A stretch of DNA of 64,000 nt from UBA7672 sp030824255 (GTDB lineage: Bacteria; Pseudomonadota; Alphaproteobacteria; Caulobacterales; Hyphomonadaceae): the NCBI GenBank assembly GCA_942493305.1, contig OW818686.1, positions 434,001-498,000 on the forward strand, written 5' to 3'. The position numbers and the translations under genes were made by a program. The notes under the pieces are model-generated. The model had not been told where the DNA came from. It saw nothing but the letters and a program-made list of their open reading frames with translations, and made no database searches. Of the stretch, positions 34,723 through 43,694 are shown one piece after another (the first letter of the stretch is position 1; each line of letters starts with the position of its first letter).

Positions 34723-34850
34723 GGAACACGCATCTTGGGTGTGTTTCCAGGCTTTGGGCATCCTCATATGCCGCCTACAAATTGTGCACACCCCGCCCCA
34801 AACCTGACTAGCGCTGGCGCCTCAACACGGATTGTGGAACGCTGTGCCCC

Positions 34851-37800
34851 ATGTCGATCAAGGCCAGCATCTATCACCTCACCCATTACACCTACGACCA
34901 GCCGGTCGTTCTGGGTCCGCAGATCATACGCCTGCGCCCCGCCCCGCACTCGCGGACGCGGGTGATCTCGCATTCGCTTAAAGTGTCGCCCGGTGGCCAT
35001 TTTGTGAACCACCAGCAGGATCCGTACGGCAACTGGCTGGCGCGGTTCGTGTTTCCGGAACCTGTGCGCGAACTGAAGATCGAGGTCGATCTGGTTGCGG
35101 ACATGACGGTCTACAACCCGTTCGATTTCTTCGTGGAAGAAAGCGCGGAGACATGGCCGTTCGCGTATCCGCCGGAGATTGCGGACGATCTTGCGATCTA
35201 CCGCACGACCGAACCGATGGGGTCGCATCTCAAGAATTTCCTGGCAGGCATTCCGAAGGACAGGCTGCGCACGGTGGATTTCATCGTGATGCTGAACGCC
35301 GCCGTGTCGCGGGCGGTGAACTATGTCATCCGCATGGAGCCCGGCGTGCAGACGCCGGAGGAAACGTTCGAGGCTGGCAAGGGATCATGCCGGGATTCGA
35401 GCTGGCTGCTGGTGCAGGCCGCGCGCCATCTCGGATTCGCGGCGCGGTTCGTGTCGGGCTACCTGATCCAGCTGAAGCCGGATCTCATCGCTCTCGATGG
35501 CCCGCCCGGCACCAGCGTCGACTTCACCGACCTCCATGCCTGGTGCGAAGTCTACCTCCCCGGCGCCGGCTGGATCGGGCTCGACCCCACCTCCGGACTG
35601 CTGACCGGCGAGAGCCACATCCCGCTCTCGGCGACACCCCATTACAGCAACGCCGCGCCGATTTCGGGCGGCTATACCGGCGTCGCCAAGATCGGCTTCG
35701 CCTTCGACATGCAGGTCAAGCGCGTCGCCGAACACCCGCGCATCACGAAACCCTTTTCGGACGAAAGCTGGGCCGCGCTCGATGCCGTCGGCGAAAAAGT
35801 CGACGCAGCTCTCGCGGCTGGCGACGTGCGCCTCACCATGGGCGGCGAGCCCACTTTCGTCTCGATCGACGATTTCGAGGGCGATGAATGGAACACCGGC
35901 GCTGACGGTCCCACCAAGCGCAAGCTGGCGGACAAGCTGATCCAGCGCCTGCGCAACCGTTTCGCGCCGGGCGGCTTCCTGCATTACGGCCAGGGCAAGT
36001 GGTATCCCGGCGAAACCCTGCCGCGCTGGACGTTCTCGCTCTACTGGCGTCGCGACGGCAAGCCGATCTGGCATGACCCGGAGCTTGTGGCCGGCGAGAA
36101 TGGCGCCGGAAAGGCGACGAAGGTCGAGGCCGAACAGCTCCTGCAGGCCATGGCCGAGGAACTGGGCGTCGGCGCGGACCATGTGATCCCCGCCTATGAA
36201 GACCCGGCGAACTGGATCCTCAAGGAAGGCAACCTGCCGGAGAATGTAACGCCCGAGAATTCCAGGCTGAAGGACCCGGAAGAGCGCAACCGCATCGCGC
36301 GCGTGTTCGAACGTGGGCTGACCGAGCCGAGCGGCTATGTCCTGCCGATCCAGCGCTGGCAGGCCAAGGCGAGCACCAAGGCGAAGGTCGGCAAGGGCGC
36401 GCAGAAGAAAAAGTCCGCCGCGCCCGAGACGCAGGGCCGTGTGGCGACCAAGGGACGCTGGAAGTCCGAGAAGTGGCGGCTGCGGCGCGGGCACATGTTC
36501 CTCGCGCCCGGCGACAGCCCTGTCGGCTATCGCCTGCCGCTGGAATCGCTGACCTGGATTCCGCCCGAACTCTATCCGCACGTGATACCCGCCGATCCCG
36601 CCGAGGAACGCGGACCGCTGCCCGACTATGCGGCCGTCATCGGCGCATCACAGGGCTACGCCCTGCAGGGCAATCCCCCCGGCGAACAGGCGCGCGCACA
36701 GTTCACCGCAAGCGAAGGCGCACGCCAGCAGCTGCAGGAACAATCCTTCTCCGAAGTTGCGGGCTCGGTGCGCACCGCGATGTCGGTGGAGGCGCGCGAG
36801 GGCCGCCTCTGCGTATTCATGCCGCCGGTCGAGCGCATCGAGGATTATCTCGAACTCGTCGCCGCCGCCGAAGCCGCCGCGAAGTCGATCGGCCTGCCGG
36901 TCCACATCGAAGGCTACGCTCCGCCGCACGATCCGCGCATCAACGTCATGCGCGTGACGCCCGATCCCGGCGTCATCGAGGTCAACGTCCACCCCGCGAC
37001 CAGCTGGCGCGAATGCGTCGACATCACCACCACGCTCTATGACGAGGCGCGCCAGTGCCGCCTCGGCTGCGACAAGTTCATGATCGACGGCCGCCACACC
37101 GGCACGGGCGGCGGCAACCATGTCGTTGTCGGCGGCGCCACGCCAAACGACAGCCCATTCCTCCGCCGCCCGGACGTGCTGAAAAGCCTTCTGCTGCTGT
37201 GGCAGAAGCGTCCGTCGCTGTCTTACCTCTTCTCCGGCATGTTCATCGGCCCGACCTCGCAGGCCCCGCGCATTGATGAAGCGCGCCACGACTCCCTCTA
37301 CGAGCTCGAGATCGCGCTGTCGCAGATCCATTCGCCCGGCGGCGGCCCCGGCGGCGACATGTACACCCCGCCCTGGCTTGTCGATCGCCTCCTCCGAAAC
37401 CTGCTGATCGACGTCTCGGGCAACACGCACCGCACCGAGATCTGCATCGACAAGCTGTACTCGCCAGACGGTCCTACCGGCCGTCTCGGCCTTGTCGAAT
37501 TCCGCGGCTTCGAAATGCCGCCCGAGCCGCGCATGAGCCTCGCCCAGCAGGTGCTCGTCCGCGCCATCATCGCGCGCCTCTGGGAATCTCCGATCACCGG
37601 CAATCTCGTCCGCTGGGGCACGACGCTGCACGACCGTTTCATGCTGCCGCATTTTGTCTGGCAGGATTTCCTCGACGTGCTGCGCGATCTCTCCGCGCAC
37701 GGCTTTGATCTCCGCCCAGAATGGTATGAGGCCCAGCTCGAATTCCGCTTCCCCTTCTGCGGCGAGATCGAGGTCGAGGGCGTCAAGCTCGAAGTCCGCC

Positions 37801-38294
37801 AGGCGCTGGAGCCGTGGCATGTTCTGGGTGAAACCGGCGCCATCGGCGGCACGGTCCGCTATGCCGATAGTTCCGCCGAACGCCTGCAGGTGAAACTCAC
37901 CGCCGCAGACCCCGGCCGCTACCGCGTCGCCGCCAATCGCCGCCCCGTGCCGCTCCAGCAGGTCGGCAATGGCGAGGCTGTGGCCGGCGTCCGCTACAAG
38001 GCGTGGAAGCCGCCGCTGTCGCTGCATCCTGTGCTGCCGGTCAACGTGCCCCTCACCTTCGACATCTTCGACACCTGGTCCGGCCGCGCCATCGGCGGCT
38101 GCGTCTATCACGTGGCCCATCCGGGCGGGCGCAGCTACGACACCTTCCCGATCAACGGCAACGAGGCCGAGGCGCGGCGTCTTGCCCGCTTCGAAGGCCA
38201 CGGCCATTCACCCGGCGGTTACGAGCTTCTGCAGGAATCCCCCCACCCGGAATTCCCTCTGACGCTCGATCTGAGGCGTGCGCCGGGGGTTTAA
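34851..38294 (+). CDS. Transglutaminase-like plus DUF2126 protein
   Basis: The product has 1147 residues. The N-terminal third is a bacterial transglutaminase-like domain: a beta-sandwich (Y-H-L-T-H-Y-T-Y-D-Q-P-V) and triad Cys180 (G-S-C-R-D), His229 (D-L-H-A-W-C-E-V) and Asp245 (L-D-P-T-S). The rest is DUF2126 (COG4196-like), with L-H-Y-G-Q-G-K-W-Y-P-G-E and G-G-G-N-H-V-V-V-G-G-A. In literature as I recall, DUF2126 belongs to predicted COOH-NH2 ligases linked to peptide synthesis. It is the first gene of a three-gene cassette with a fused ATP-grasp/alpha-E protein and a second transglutaminase. Substrate unknown. Confidence 0.93.
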   Translation: MSIKASIYHLTHYTYDQPVVLGPQIIRLRPAPHSRTRVISHSLKVSPGGHFVNHQQDPYGNWLARFVFPEPVRELKIEVDLVADMTVYNPFDFFVEESAETWPFAYPPEIADDLAIYRTTEPMGSHLKNFLAGIPKDRLRTVDFIVMLNAAVSRAVNYVIRMEPGVQTPEETFEAGKGSCRDSSWLLVQAARHLGFAARFVSGYLIQLKPDLIALDGPPGTSVDFTDLHAWCEVYLPGAGWIGLDPTSGLLTGESHIPLSATPHYSNAAPISGGYTGVAKIGFAFDMQVKRVAEHPRITKPFSDESWAALDAVGEKVDAALAAGDVRLTMGGEPTFVSIDDFEGDEWNTGADGPTKRKLADKLIQRLRNRFAPGGFLHYGQGKWYPGETLPRWTFSLYWRRDGKPIWHDPELVAGENGAGKATKVEAEQLLQAMAEELGVGADHVIPAYEDPANWILKEGNLPENVTPENSRLKDPEERNRIARVFERGLTEPSGYVLPIQRWQAKASTKAKVGKGAQKKKSAAPETQGRVATKGRWKSEKWRLRRGHMFLAPGDSPVGYRLPLESLTWIPPELYPHVIPADPAEERGPLPDYAAVIGASQGYALQGNPPGEQARAQFTASEGARQQLQEQSFSEVAGSVRTAMSVEAREGRLCVFMPPVERIEDYLELVAAAEAAAKSIGLPVHIEGYAPPHDPRINVMRVTPDPGVIEVNVHPATSWRECVDITTTLYDEARQCRLGCDKFMIDGRHTGTGGGNHVVVGGATPNDSPFLRRPDVLKSLLLLWQKRPSLSYLFSGMFIGPTSQAPRIDEARHDSLYELEIALSQIHSPGGGPGGDMYTPPWLVDRLLRNLLIDVSGNTHRTEICIDKLYSPDGPTGRLGLVEFRGFEMPPEPRMSLAQQVLVRAIIARLWESPITGNLVRWGTTLHDRFMLPHFVWQDFLDVLRDLSAHGFDLRPEWYEAQLEFRFPFCGEIEVEGVKLEVRQALEPWHVLGETGAIGGTVRYADSSAERLQVKLTAADPGRYRVAANRRPVPLQQVGNGEAVAGVRYKAWKPPLSLHPVLPVNVPLTFDIFDTWSGRAIGGCVYHVAHPGGRSYDTFPINGNEAEARRLARFEGHGHSPGGYELLQESPHPEFPLTLDLRRAPGV

Positions 38295-38381
38295 CCGGCT
38301 GGCGTGCAGCCGGGATGACAAGCCGTGGCGTTTCGCGGAAACTCCCCGCGGGACGAAGACGGACAAGAATCAGGGACGGAC

Positions 38382-40787
38382 GTGTCGGCAAAAAGCCAGC
38401 CCATCAACAGCGCCGTTGCGCGGCTGCTCGCCGGCTATCGCCCCCTGCCGGGCGTGTCCGACGAGTTGCTCGACGCGCAGGGCAATGTCCGCCCCGTCTG
38501 GCGCAACTTCATCAATCATCTCGCCAGCCTGAAGCCGGAAGAAATCTCCCGCCGCCTCGATATCGGCGATCAGTATCTGCGCGATGCCGGCGTCTTCTTC
38601 CGCGAGTACGGCGACGATGACGAGCAGGCCGAACGCTCCTGGCCCCTCAGCCACATCCCGATCCAGATCGACGCGGCAGAATGGAAGACCATCACCGAAG
38701 GCCTCGTGCAGCGCGCCGAACTGCTCGAAGCCATCGTCTCGGATCTCTACGGGCAACAGCGCCTCGTGCAGGAAGGTCACCTGCCCGCCTCCCTCGTCGC
38801 CATGTCGCCCGAATGGCTGCGGCCCCTTGTTGGCGTGCGTCCCCGCTCGGGCCAGTTCCTGCATTTCATCGCCTTTGAGATCGGCCGCGGCCCCGATGGC
38901 CAGTGGTGGGTGCTGGGCGATCGCGTGCAGGCGCCATCCGGCGCGGGCTTCGCGCTTGAAAACCGTGTCGCCACCACGCGCACCTTCGCCGACTTCTATG
39001 CGCAGTCGAACGTCCACCGGCTCGCCGGCTTCTTCCGCGCCTTCCGCGACACCATGAACGACCTGCGCGGCGACAGTGAAAGCCGCGTCGGCATCCTCAC
39101 GCCCGGCCGCCTCAACGACACCTATTTCGAACACGCCTACATCGCCCGCTATCTCGGCTTCGCCCTGCTCGAAGGCGAGGACCTCGCGGTCGAGAACGGC
39201 CAGCTGATGGTGCGCACCATTGCGGGCCTCGAACCGGTCAGCGTCCTCTGGCGCCGTATCGACGCCTCCTTCTCCGATCCTCTCGAACTGAACGACCAGT
39301 CGCGCCTTGGCGCCCCCGGCACCGTCGAGGCGATCCGGCGCGGGCAGCTCGCCATGGTCAATGCGCTCGGCTCCGGCGTGCTGGAGATGCGGGCGCTCCT
39401 CGCCTTCATGCCGCGCCTCGCGCAGGCCCTGCTGGACGAGCCGCTGAAACTTCCCAACATCGCCACGTGGTGGTGCGGTCAGGAGACCGAGCGTCGCCAC
39501 GTCCTCGCCAATGCGGACCGCATGATGATCGGCGATGCGCTCTCCACGCGCATGTTGTTCGACTCGGAAGACCAGACCCGCCTTGGTGCCGCCATCAACA
39601 AGGATGCCGTCAATGTGGCGGCGCTGCTGGCCCATCGCGGCGCCATGCTGGTCGGCCAGGAAGCCGTAACGCTGTCCACCGCGCCGGTGCTCTCGGATGG
39701 CTTGCTTGCCCCGCGCCCGATGAGCCTGCGCGTGTTCCTCGCGCGTACCCCGCGCGGCTGGCGCGCCATGCCGGGCGGCTATGCCCGCATCGGCCGCTCG
39801 CGTGATGCGAAAGCGATCGCCATGCAGCGCGGCGGCTCCGTCGCGGATGTCTGGGTCGTCTCTGATCGTCCGGTGCGCAACGAGACACTTCTGCATCCGC
39901 CCACCGGCACGACGCCCACGCGCCTGCGCCAGGGCGCGCTGCCCAGCCGCGCCGCCGACAACCTCTTCTGGATGGGGCGCTACGTGGAACGCGCCGAAGG
40001 CCTTATCCGCCTGCTGCGCGCCTGGCATGTGCGCATTGCGGAAAATGGCCGCGCGGATTCCCCCCTCCTTGCCCACGCCACGGCTTATCCCGGCTTCTTC
40101 AAGGCCGATCCCGCCAAGGGCGTCCCCGCCAGCCTGCACGCCGCCATCGCCGCCGCCACAGCCAGCGCCAGCCAGGTGCGCGATCGCTTCTCGGTCGATG
40201 GCTGGACCGCGCTCAGCGAGCTTGCCGTCAGCGCCCGGCTTGAGCTTGCCAATATCGCGCCGGGCTATGCGTCCGCCCGCGCGCTGGGCCTGCTCCTGCG
40301 CCAGATCACGGGCTTCTCCGGTCTCGTGCACGAGAACATGTACCGCTTCGATGGCTGGCGCTTCCTCTCCATCGGCCGCTCGCTGGAACGCGCCGCCGCC
40401 ATGGCCACGATGCTGGCATGGTTCGCAGACGACACGGCGCCCGAAGGCGCCTTCGACATGGCGATCGAAGTCGGCGACAGCGTGCTCACACACCGCCGCC
40501 TCTTCGCCGTCTCCAGCAGCCGCGCCACCGTCGTCGACCTCCTCGCCTGCGACGCAAACAACCCGCGCTCCATCCACTACCAGCTCACCGAACTGAAAGA
40601 GCACGCCGCCATCCTCCCCGGCGCCATCGAACAGGGCCAGATGTCCGAACTCTCCCGCGCCATCCTCCGCCTCCACGCCGACGTCGCCGTAAAAACCCCC
40701 AACATGCTCGACACCGACGCCCTCCTCGCCCTCCACGACGACCTCGGCGGCGTGTCAGACCTGCTGACGAAGGCTTATCTGCGGTGA
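38382..40787 (+). CDS. Circularly permuted ATP-grasp fused to alpha-E domain
   Basis: The product has about 801 residues. Residues 1-480 match the circularly permuted ATP-grasp family (DUF404/407, COG2308): R-D-A-G-V-F-F-R-E-Y-G-D, V-G-I-L-T-P-G-R-L-N-D-T-Y-F-E-H-A-Y and V-L-W-R-R-I-D-A-S-F. Residues about 515-801 are an alpha-E (DUF403, COG2307) domain starting S-R-A-A-D-N-L-F-W-M-G-R-Y-V-E-R-A-E. In many genomes these are separate genes. GTG 38382 has AGGGA upstream; GTG 38325 is less likely. Predicted to ligate amino acids or peptides; product unknown. Confidence 0.92.
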   Translation: MSAKSQPINSAVARLLAGYRPLPGVSDELLDAQGNVRPVWRNFINHLASLKPEEISRRLDIGDQYLRDAGVFFREYGDDDEQAERSWPLSHIPIQIDAAEWKTITEGLVQRAELLEAIVSDLYGQQRLVQEGHLPASLVAMSPEWLRPLVGVRPRSGQFLHFIAFEIGRGPDGQWWVLGDRVQAPSGAGFALENRVATTRTFADFYAQSNVHRLAGFFRAFRDTMNDLRGDSESRVGILTPGRLNDTYFEHAYIARYLGFALLEGEDLAVENGQLMVRTIAGLEPVSVLWRRIDASFSDPLELNDQSRLGAPGTVEAIRRGQLAMVNALGSGVLEMRALLAFMPRLAQALLDEPLKLPNIATWWCGQETERRHVLANADRMMIGDALSTRMLFDSEDQTRLGAAINKDAVNVAALLAHRGAMLVGQEAVTLSTAPVLSDGLLAPRPMSLRVFLARTPRGWRAMPGGYARIGRSRDAKAIAMQRGGSVADVWVVSDRPVRNETLLHPPTGTTPTRLRQGALPSRAADNLFWMGRYVERAEGLIRLLRAWHVRIAENGRADSPLLAHATAYPGFFKADPAKGVPASLHAAIAAATASASQVRDRFSVDGWTALSELAVSARLELANIAPGYASARALGLLLRQITGFSGLVHENMYRFDGWRFLSIGRSLERAAAMATMLAWFADDTAPEGAFDMAIEVGDSVLTHRRLFAVSSSRATVVDLLACDANNPRSIHYQLTELKEHAAILPGAIEQGQMSELSRAILRLHADVAVKTPNMLDTDALLALHDDLGGVSDLLTKAYLR

Positions 40788-40796
40788 GTATCTTGT

Positions 40797-40930
40797 GCGC
40801 GCATCCAGCCGCTGCGCGGCCTTCGGTGAGGGACGACATACCTCACGGTCGCGGGACGTCCTGCCCCAGCGAAGCTGGGGAAGGTGGCATGCGAAGCATG
40901 ACGGAAGGGGCTGCCCGCGCAGCGGGCGGA
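40797..40930. repeat. GCGAAGC-type palindromic repeats inside the operon
   Basis: Palindromes CCCCAGCGAAGCTGGGG (40864-40880), CATGCGAAGCATG (40888-40900) and GCCCGCGCAGCGGGC (40913-40927) fill the 180-bp gap between the ATP-grasp and second transglutaminase genes, with further GC-rich stems from 40810. The cores match those at 34627-34676. This repeat splits an otherwise compact cassette. Confidence 0.65.
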
Positions 40931-40967
40931 CTGTCTGCAACATCCACGCCTGCAAACGGCTGACCCC

Positions 40968-41846
40968 ATGCTCTACGACATCGGCCTGCGCATCAAATAC
41001 GACTACCAGTCCCCCGCTGCCGGCGGGCGGCATGTCCTCTACATGACCCCGGCCGACATTCCGGGCCAGCGCCCGATCACCTCCCTCATCGAGATCACAC
41101 CACGCCCGGCTGAACGCAGCGCGCGCACCGATTTCTTCGGCAACACGGTCGTCGAGGTCCTGCTCAACGCACCGCACGATGCGATCGAGTTCAGCCTGCG
41201 CTGCCGCGTCGAACGCAAGGTGGCGGAGATCACGCAGGATACGTCTGTCCCGCTGTCAAAGCTTCCCGCCACGCTCGCGCGGATACGCAGCCTCACCGGC
41301 GACAGCCCGCATCATTTTCTTGCCGACAGCCCGCGCGTGCAGGCCCGCCCCGAATTCCGCACCTACGCGCTCGAACAGATCGATCCTCAAACCATCACCG
41401 TTTTCGCTGCCGTCGAGGCCATCGGACAGGCCATCGACCGCGACATGACGTTCGAGCCCGGCTCGACGCAGGTGGATACCCCGCCCGAGGAAGCCTTCGC
41501 GCGCCGCCATGGCGTCTGCCAGGACTTCACCCACATCATGATCGGCTGCCTGCGTGCGATCGGCATTCCCGCCGCCTACGTCTCCGGCTTCCTGCGGACA
41601 AATCCGCCGCCGGGCCAGCCGCGGCTCGAAGGCGCCGACGCCATGCACGCATGGGTCCGCGCCTGGTGCGGCCCCGACATGGGCTGGATCGAGTACGATC
41701 CCACCAACGGCCTGCGCATTGGCAACCAGCACATCGTCGTCGCCCACGGCCGCGACTATGGCGACGTCGCTCCCGTGCGCGGTGTCGTGCGCACGTCCGG
41801 CAAGCAGAAGAGCAAGCAGGCCGTGGATGTCGTGCCCCTCGAATAG
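40968..41846 (+). CDS. Transglutaminase-like peptidase domain protein
   Basis: The product has 292 residues. The N-terminal beta-sandwich (L-R-I-K-Y-D-Y-Q-S-P) precedes the papain-like transglutaminase core with Cys184 (H-G-V-C-Q-D-F), His227 (D-A-M-H-A-W) and Asp244 (Y-D-P-T-N-G). F-E-P-G-S-T-Q-V-D-T-P-P-E-E-A is the usual segment before the Cys helix. No signal peptide is visible. As third gene of the ATP-grasp cassette it likely cleaves or transfers an amide on the same substrate. Confidence 0.93.
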   Translation: MLYDIGLRIKYDYQSPAAGGRHVLYMTPADIPGQRPITSLIEITPRPAERSARTDFFGNTVVEVLLNAPHDAIEFSLRCRVERKVAEITQDTSVPLSKLPATLARIRSLTGDSPHHFLADSPRVQARPEFRTYALEQIDPQTITVFAAVEAIGQAIDRDMTFEPGSTQVDTPPEEAFARRHGVCQDFTHIMIGCLRAIGIPAAYVSGFLRTNPPPGQPRLEGADAMHAWVRAWCGPDMGWIEYDPTNGLRIGNQHIVVAHGRDYGDVAPVRGVVRTSGKQKSKQAVDVVPLE

Positions 41847-41852
41847 GGCGCG

Positions 41853-41889
41853 CCGTCACATCTGACGTCACAAAAACATCATGTGACGG
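41853..41889 (+). promoter_or_regulatory. Inverted repeat downstream of the ATP-grasp cassette
   Basis: CCGTCACAT (41853-41861) and ATGTGACGG (41881-41889) form a perfect 9-bp inverted repeat around 19 nt, with TGACGTCA between them. It could be a terminator stem for the upstream gene, or degenerate half-sites of the PhoB-type array 60 bp further on. No T-tract follows. Confidence 0.4.
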
Positions 41890-41947
41890 CTGCCGTGCGC
41901 TGATGCGCGGGCGCCACTGTGGATGGATGTCCCCACAGGAATCCAAA

Positions 41948-41976
41948 CTGTCACGTTTCTGTCGGGCGACTGTCAC
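41948..41976 (+). promoter_or_regulatory. PhoB box, three half-sites
   Basis: CTGTCAC (41948-41954), CTGTCGG (41959-41965) and CTGTCAC (41970-41976) are tandem 7-mers with exact 11-bp period. The alphaproteobacterial Pho box is CTGTCAT-N4-CTGTCAT, so two units match at 6 of 7 positions and the middle one at 5. It lies about 110 bp upstream of the lipoprotein start, the right range for a phosphate-starvation activator site. Confidence 0.75.
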
Positions 41977-42084
41977 GCTCCGCCGTTAACCGCCTCCTCG
42001 GGGATGGTGGGCGTCAGTCGCGAAGAAATGCCTTCGACGCTCCCCGTGAATGTTCAGCCCCGGTCGAGCTCGAGGGAATCCAGA

Positions 42085-43605
42085 ATGTCATCGAAGATTG
42101 CTGTGCGCGCGGCCTTGCTCGCCGCCCTTGCCACAACCGGCCTTGCCGCCTGCTCAGGCTCTGACGGCGTAGCCTCTCCGGGCGAGGGCGTGTTCGTCCC
42201 CTCCCCCCCGCCCCCCGCCCCCCCCGTCACCCCTCCCACCACCCCCCCTCCCCCCCCCGCCGGCCCCGCCGCCGACTGCCCCACTGGCTTCTCGAACGTC
42301 GGCGTCGTCGCCGGCCTGCGCAACTGCCAGCTTCCGGCTCTCGTTGCCGGCACGCTCAACGTTCCGCTTCGCGATGGCACCATCTACTCGATCTCCGGTC
42401 GTGTTGATGTCGGCGTCGATCTCGGCTCCGATCCCGCCGCTCCGCTAACGACCGGCCAAGCCGCCACGCTGTCGATCGACCCCGGCGTTCGGGTGTTTGG
42501 CTCCGGCACGCTCGATTACCTCGTTGTTAATCGTGGTTCGCGCATCAGCGCGATCGGCTCGGCTGCGCAACCGATCATCTTCACCACCCGCCAGTCGGTT
42601 GAAGGCACAAACAACGACAACTCCATCGGCCAGTGGGGCGGCCTGGTTATCCTCGGCCGCGCACCGGTTTCGGCCTGCCCGGTCGGCGTCACGCCACCCA
42701 ACATCGCCTGCACCTCACAGGTCGAAGGCGCGAACGCCCAGTACGGCGGCAACACGCCGACCGACAACTCCGGTCGCCTCAGCCACGTCCGCGTGCAGCA
42801 CTCGGGCTTTGAGATCCTGCCGAACAACGAGCTCAATGGCATCACGCTGGCAGGCGTCGGCAACGGCACGGTCGTCGAGAACGTGCAAGTCCACAACTCG
42901 TCGGATGACGGCATCGAAATCTTCGGCGGCACCGTCAACATCCGCAACATTGTCCTCACCGGCAACGACGACGACAGCTTTGACGTCGACACCGGCTGGC
43001 GTGGCGCGGCACAGAACATGCTGATCGTCCAGCGTTCGGCTGGCGGCGACCGCGCGTTCGAATTCTCCTCGGCCGGCAACCGCACGGCGCAGACGGCTCC
43101 GGCTGCTCAGCCGACCGCAGCCTTCACGCTGAACACCACGCCCTACATCTCCAACGTCACGATCGTTGGCCGTACCGGCGGCGGCGACGCGCTGGTGATC
43201 AACTCGGGCAACGGCCTGCGCTTCTGGAACTCCGTGGTGTTTGACGGCAACGCGTGCCTTGACCTCGACGACGCCGACACCTTCACGGCGAACCCGACGT
43301 TCAACGGCGTGTTCATGTCCTGTCCGACTTCGTTCAACTCGGACGCTGACGATGAGTCCGTCGTGTTCAACGCTGGCACAGGCAACACCGCTGCTGGTAC
43401 AAGCACGCTGGCGGTTCGCGGTTCCTCGACGATCGCCTTCGTCAACGGAGCCAACGAGAATGGCGTCGCGCCGCAAGCCATCGCCAACCTGCCGGGCTCG
43501 ACCTTTCTCACCACGCCGACCAACATCGGCGCTGTGAACGCGAGCAACAACACCTGGTACCAGGGTTGGACCTGCAGCCCGCTGATCGGCGAGGAAGCCT
43601 GCTGA
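42085..43605 (+). CDS. Pro-rich lipoprotein, possible type II secretion substrate
   Basis: The product has 506 residues. The signal ends L-A-A-C (Cys23). A Pro-rich tether (about residues 36-60) is encoded by C-tracts. The remaining about 440 residues look like a right-handed beta-helix or similar (repeats such as G-T-V-V-E-N-V-Q-V-H-N-S-S-D-D-G-I-E-I-F-G with D-D-G and D-D-D-S turns). Cysteine pairs are present. GAGGGA lies 7 bp before ATG 42085. The downstream TonB receptor and gsp operon suggest a surface-exposed, secreted role as for Caulobacter ElpS (from memory). The function is unknown. Confidence 0.8.
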   Translation: MSSKIAVRAALLAALATTGLAACSGSDGVASPGEGVFVPSPPPPAPPVTPPTTPPPPPAGPAADCPTGFSNVGVVAGLRNCQLPALVAGTLNVPLRDGTIYSISGRVDVGVDLGSDPAAPLTTGQAATLSIDPGVRVFGSGTLDYLVVNRGSRISAIGSAAQPIIFTTRQSVEGTNNDNSIGQWGGLVILGRAPVSACPVGVTPPNIACTSQVEGANAQYGGNTPTDNSGRLSHVRVQHSGFEILPNNELNGITLAGVGNGTVVENVQVHNSSDDGIEIFGGTVNIRNIVLTGNDDDSFDVDTGWRGAAQNMLIVQRSAGGDRAFEFSSAGNRTAQTAPAAQPTAAFTLNTTPYISNVTIVGRTGGGDALVINSGNGLRFWNSVVFDGNACLDLDDADTFTANPTFNGVFMSCPTSFNSDADDESVVFNAGTGNTAAGTSTLAVRGSSTIAFVNGANENGVAPQAIANLPGSTFLTTPTNIGAVNASNNTWYQGWTCSPLIGEEAC

Positions 43606-43617
43606 TCCGGAACGAAT

Positions 43618-43644
43618 GACCGGCGGCGCACAGCGCCGCCGGTC
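43618..43644 (+). terminator. Perfect 12-bp hairpin between lipoprotein and receptor
   Basis: GACCGGCGGCGC (43618-43629) pairs with GCGCCGCCGGTC (43633-43644) around a 3-nt loop. Only a weak T-rich tail (TTGCTT) follows, so partial termination that lowers receptor expression relative to the lipoprotein is likely. Confidence 0.6.
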
Positions 43645-43694
43645 TTGCTTCCCGCCTGCCTATTCCCCGAAATCCGTTCTCCACGGTGACCGAC

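Noticed and set aside
36648..38207. 519-codon frame antisense to the DUF2126 gene
   Set aside because: No signal, domain or ribosome site; shadow of the coding strand.
38370..40736. 788-codon open frame antisense to the ATP-grasp/alpha-E gene
   Set aside because: Arg/Gly/Glu-rich translation without family motifs; typical antisense shadow in high-GC DNA opposite a clearly recognised gene.
40797..40930. CRISPR-like array
   Set aside because: Palindromes differ in sequence and have no regular spacers; they are REP-type stems.
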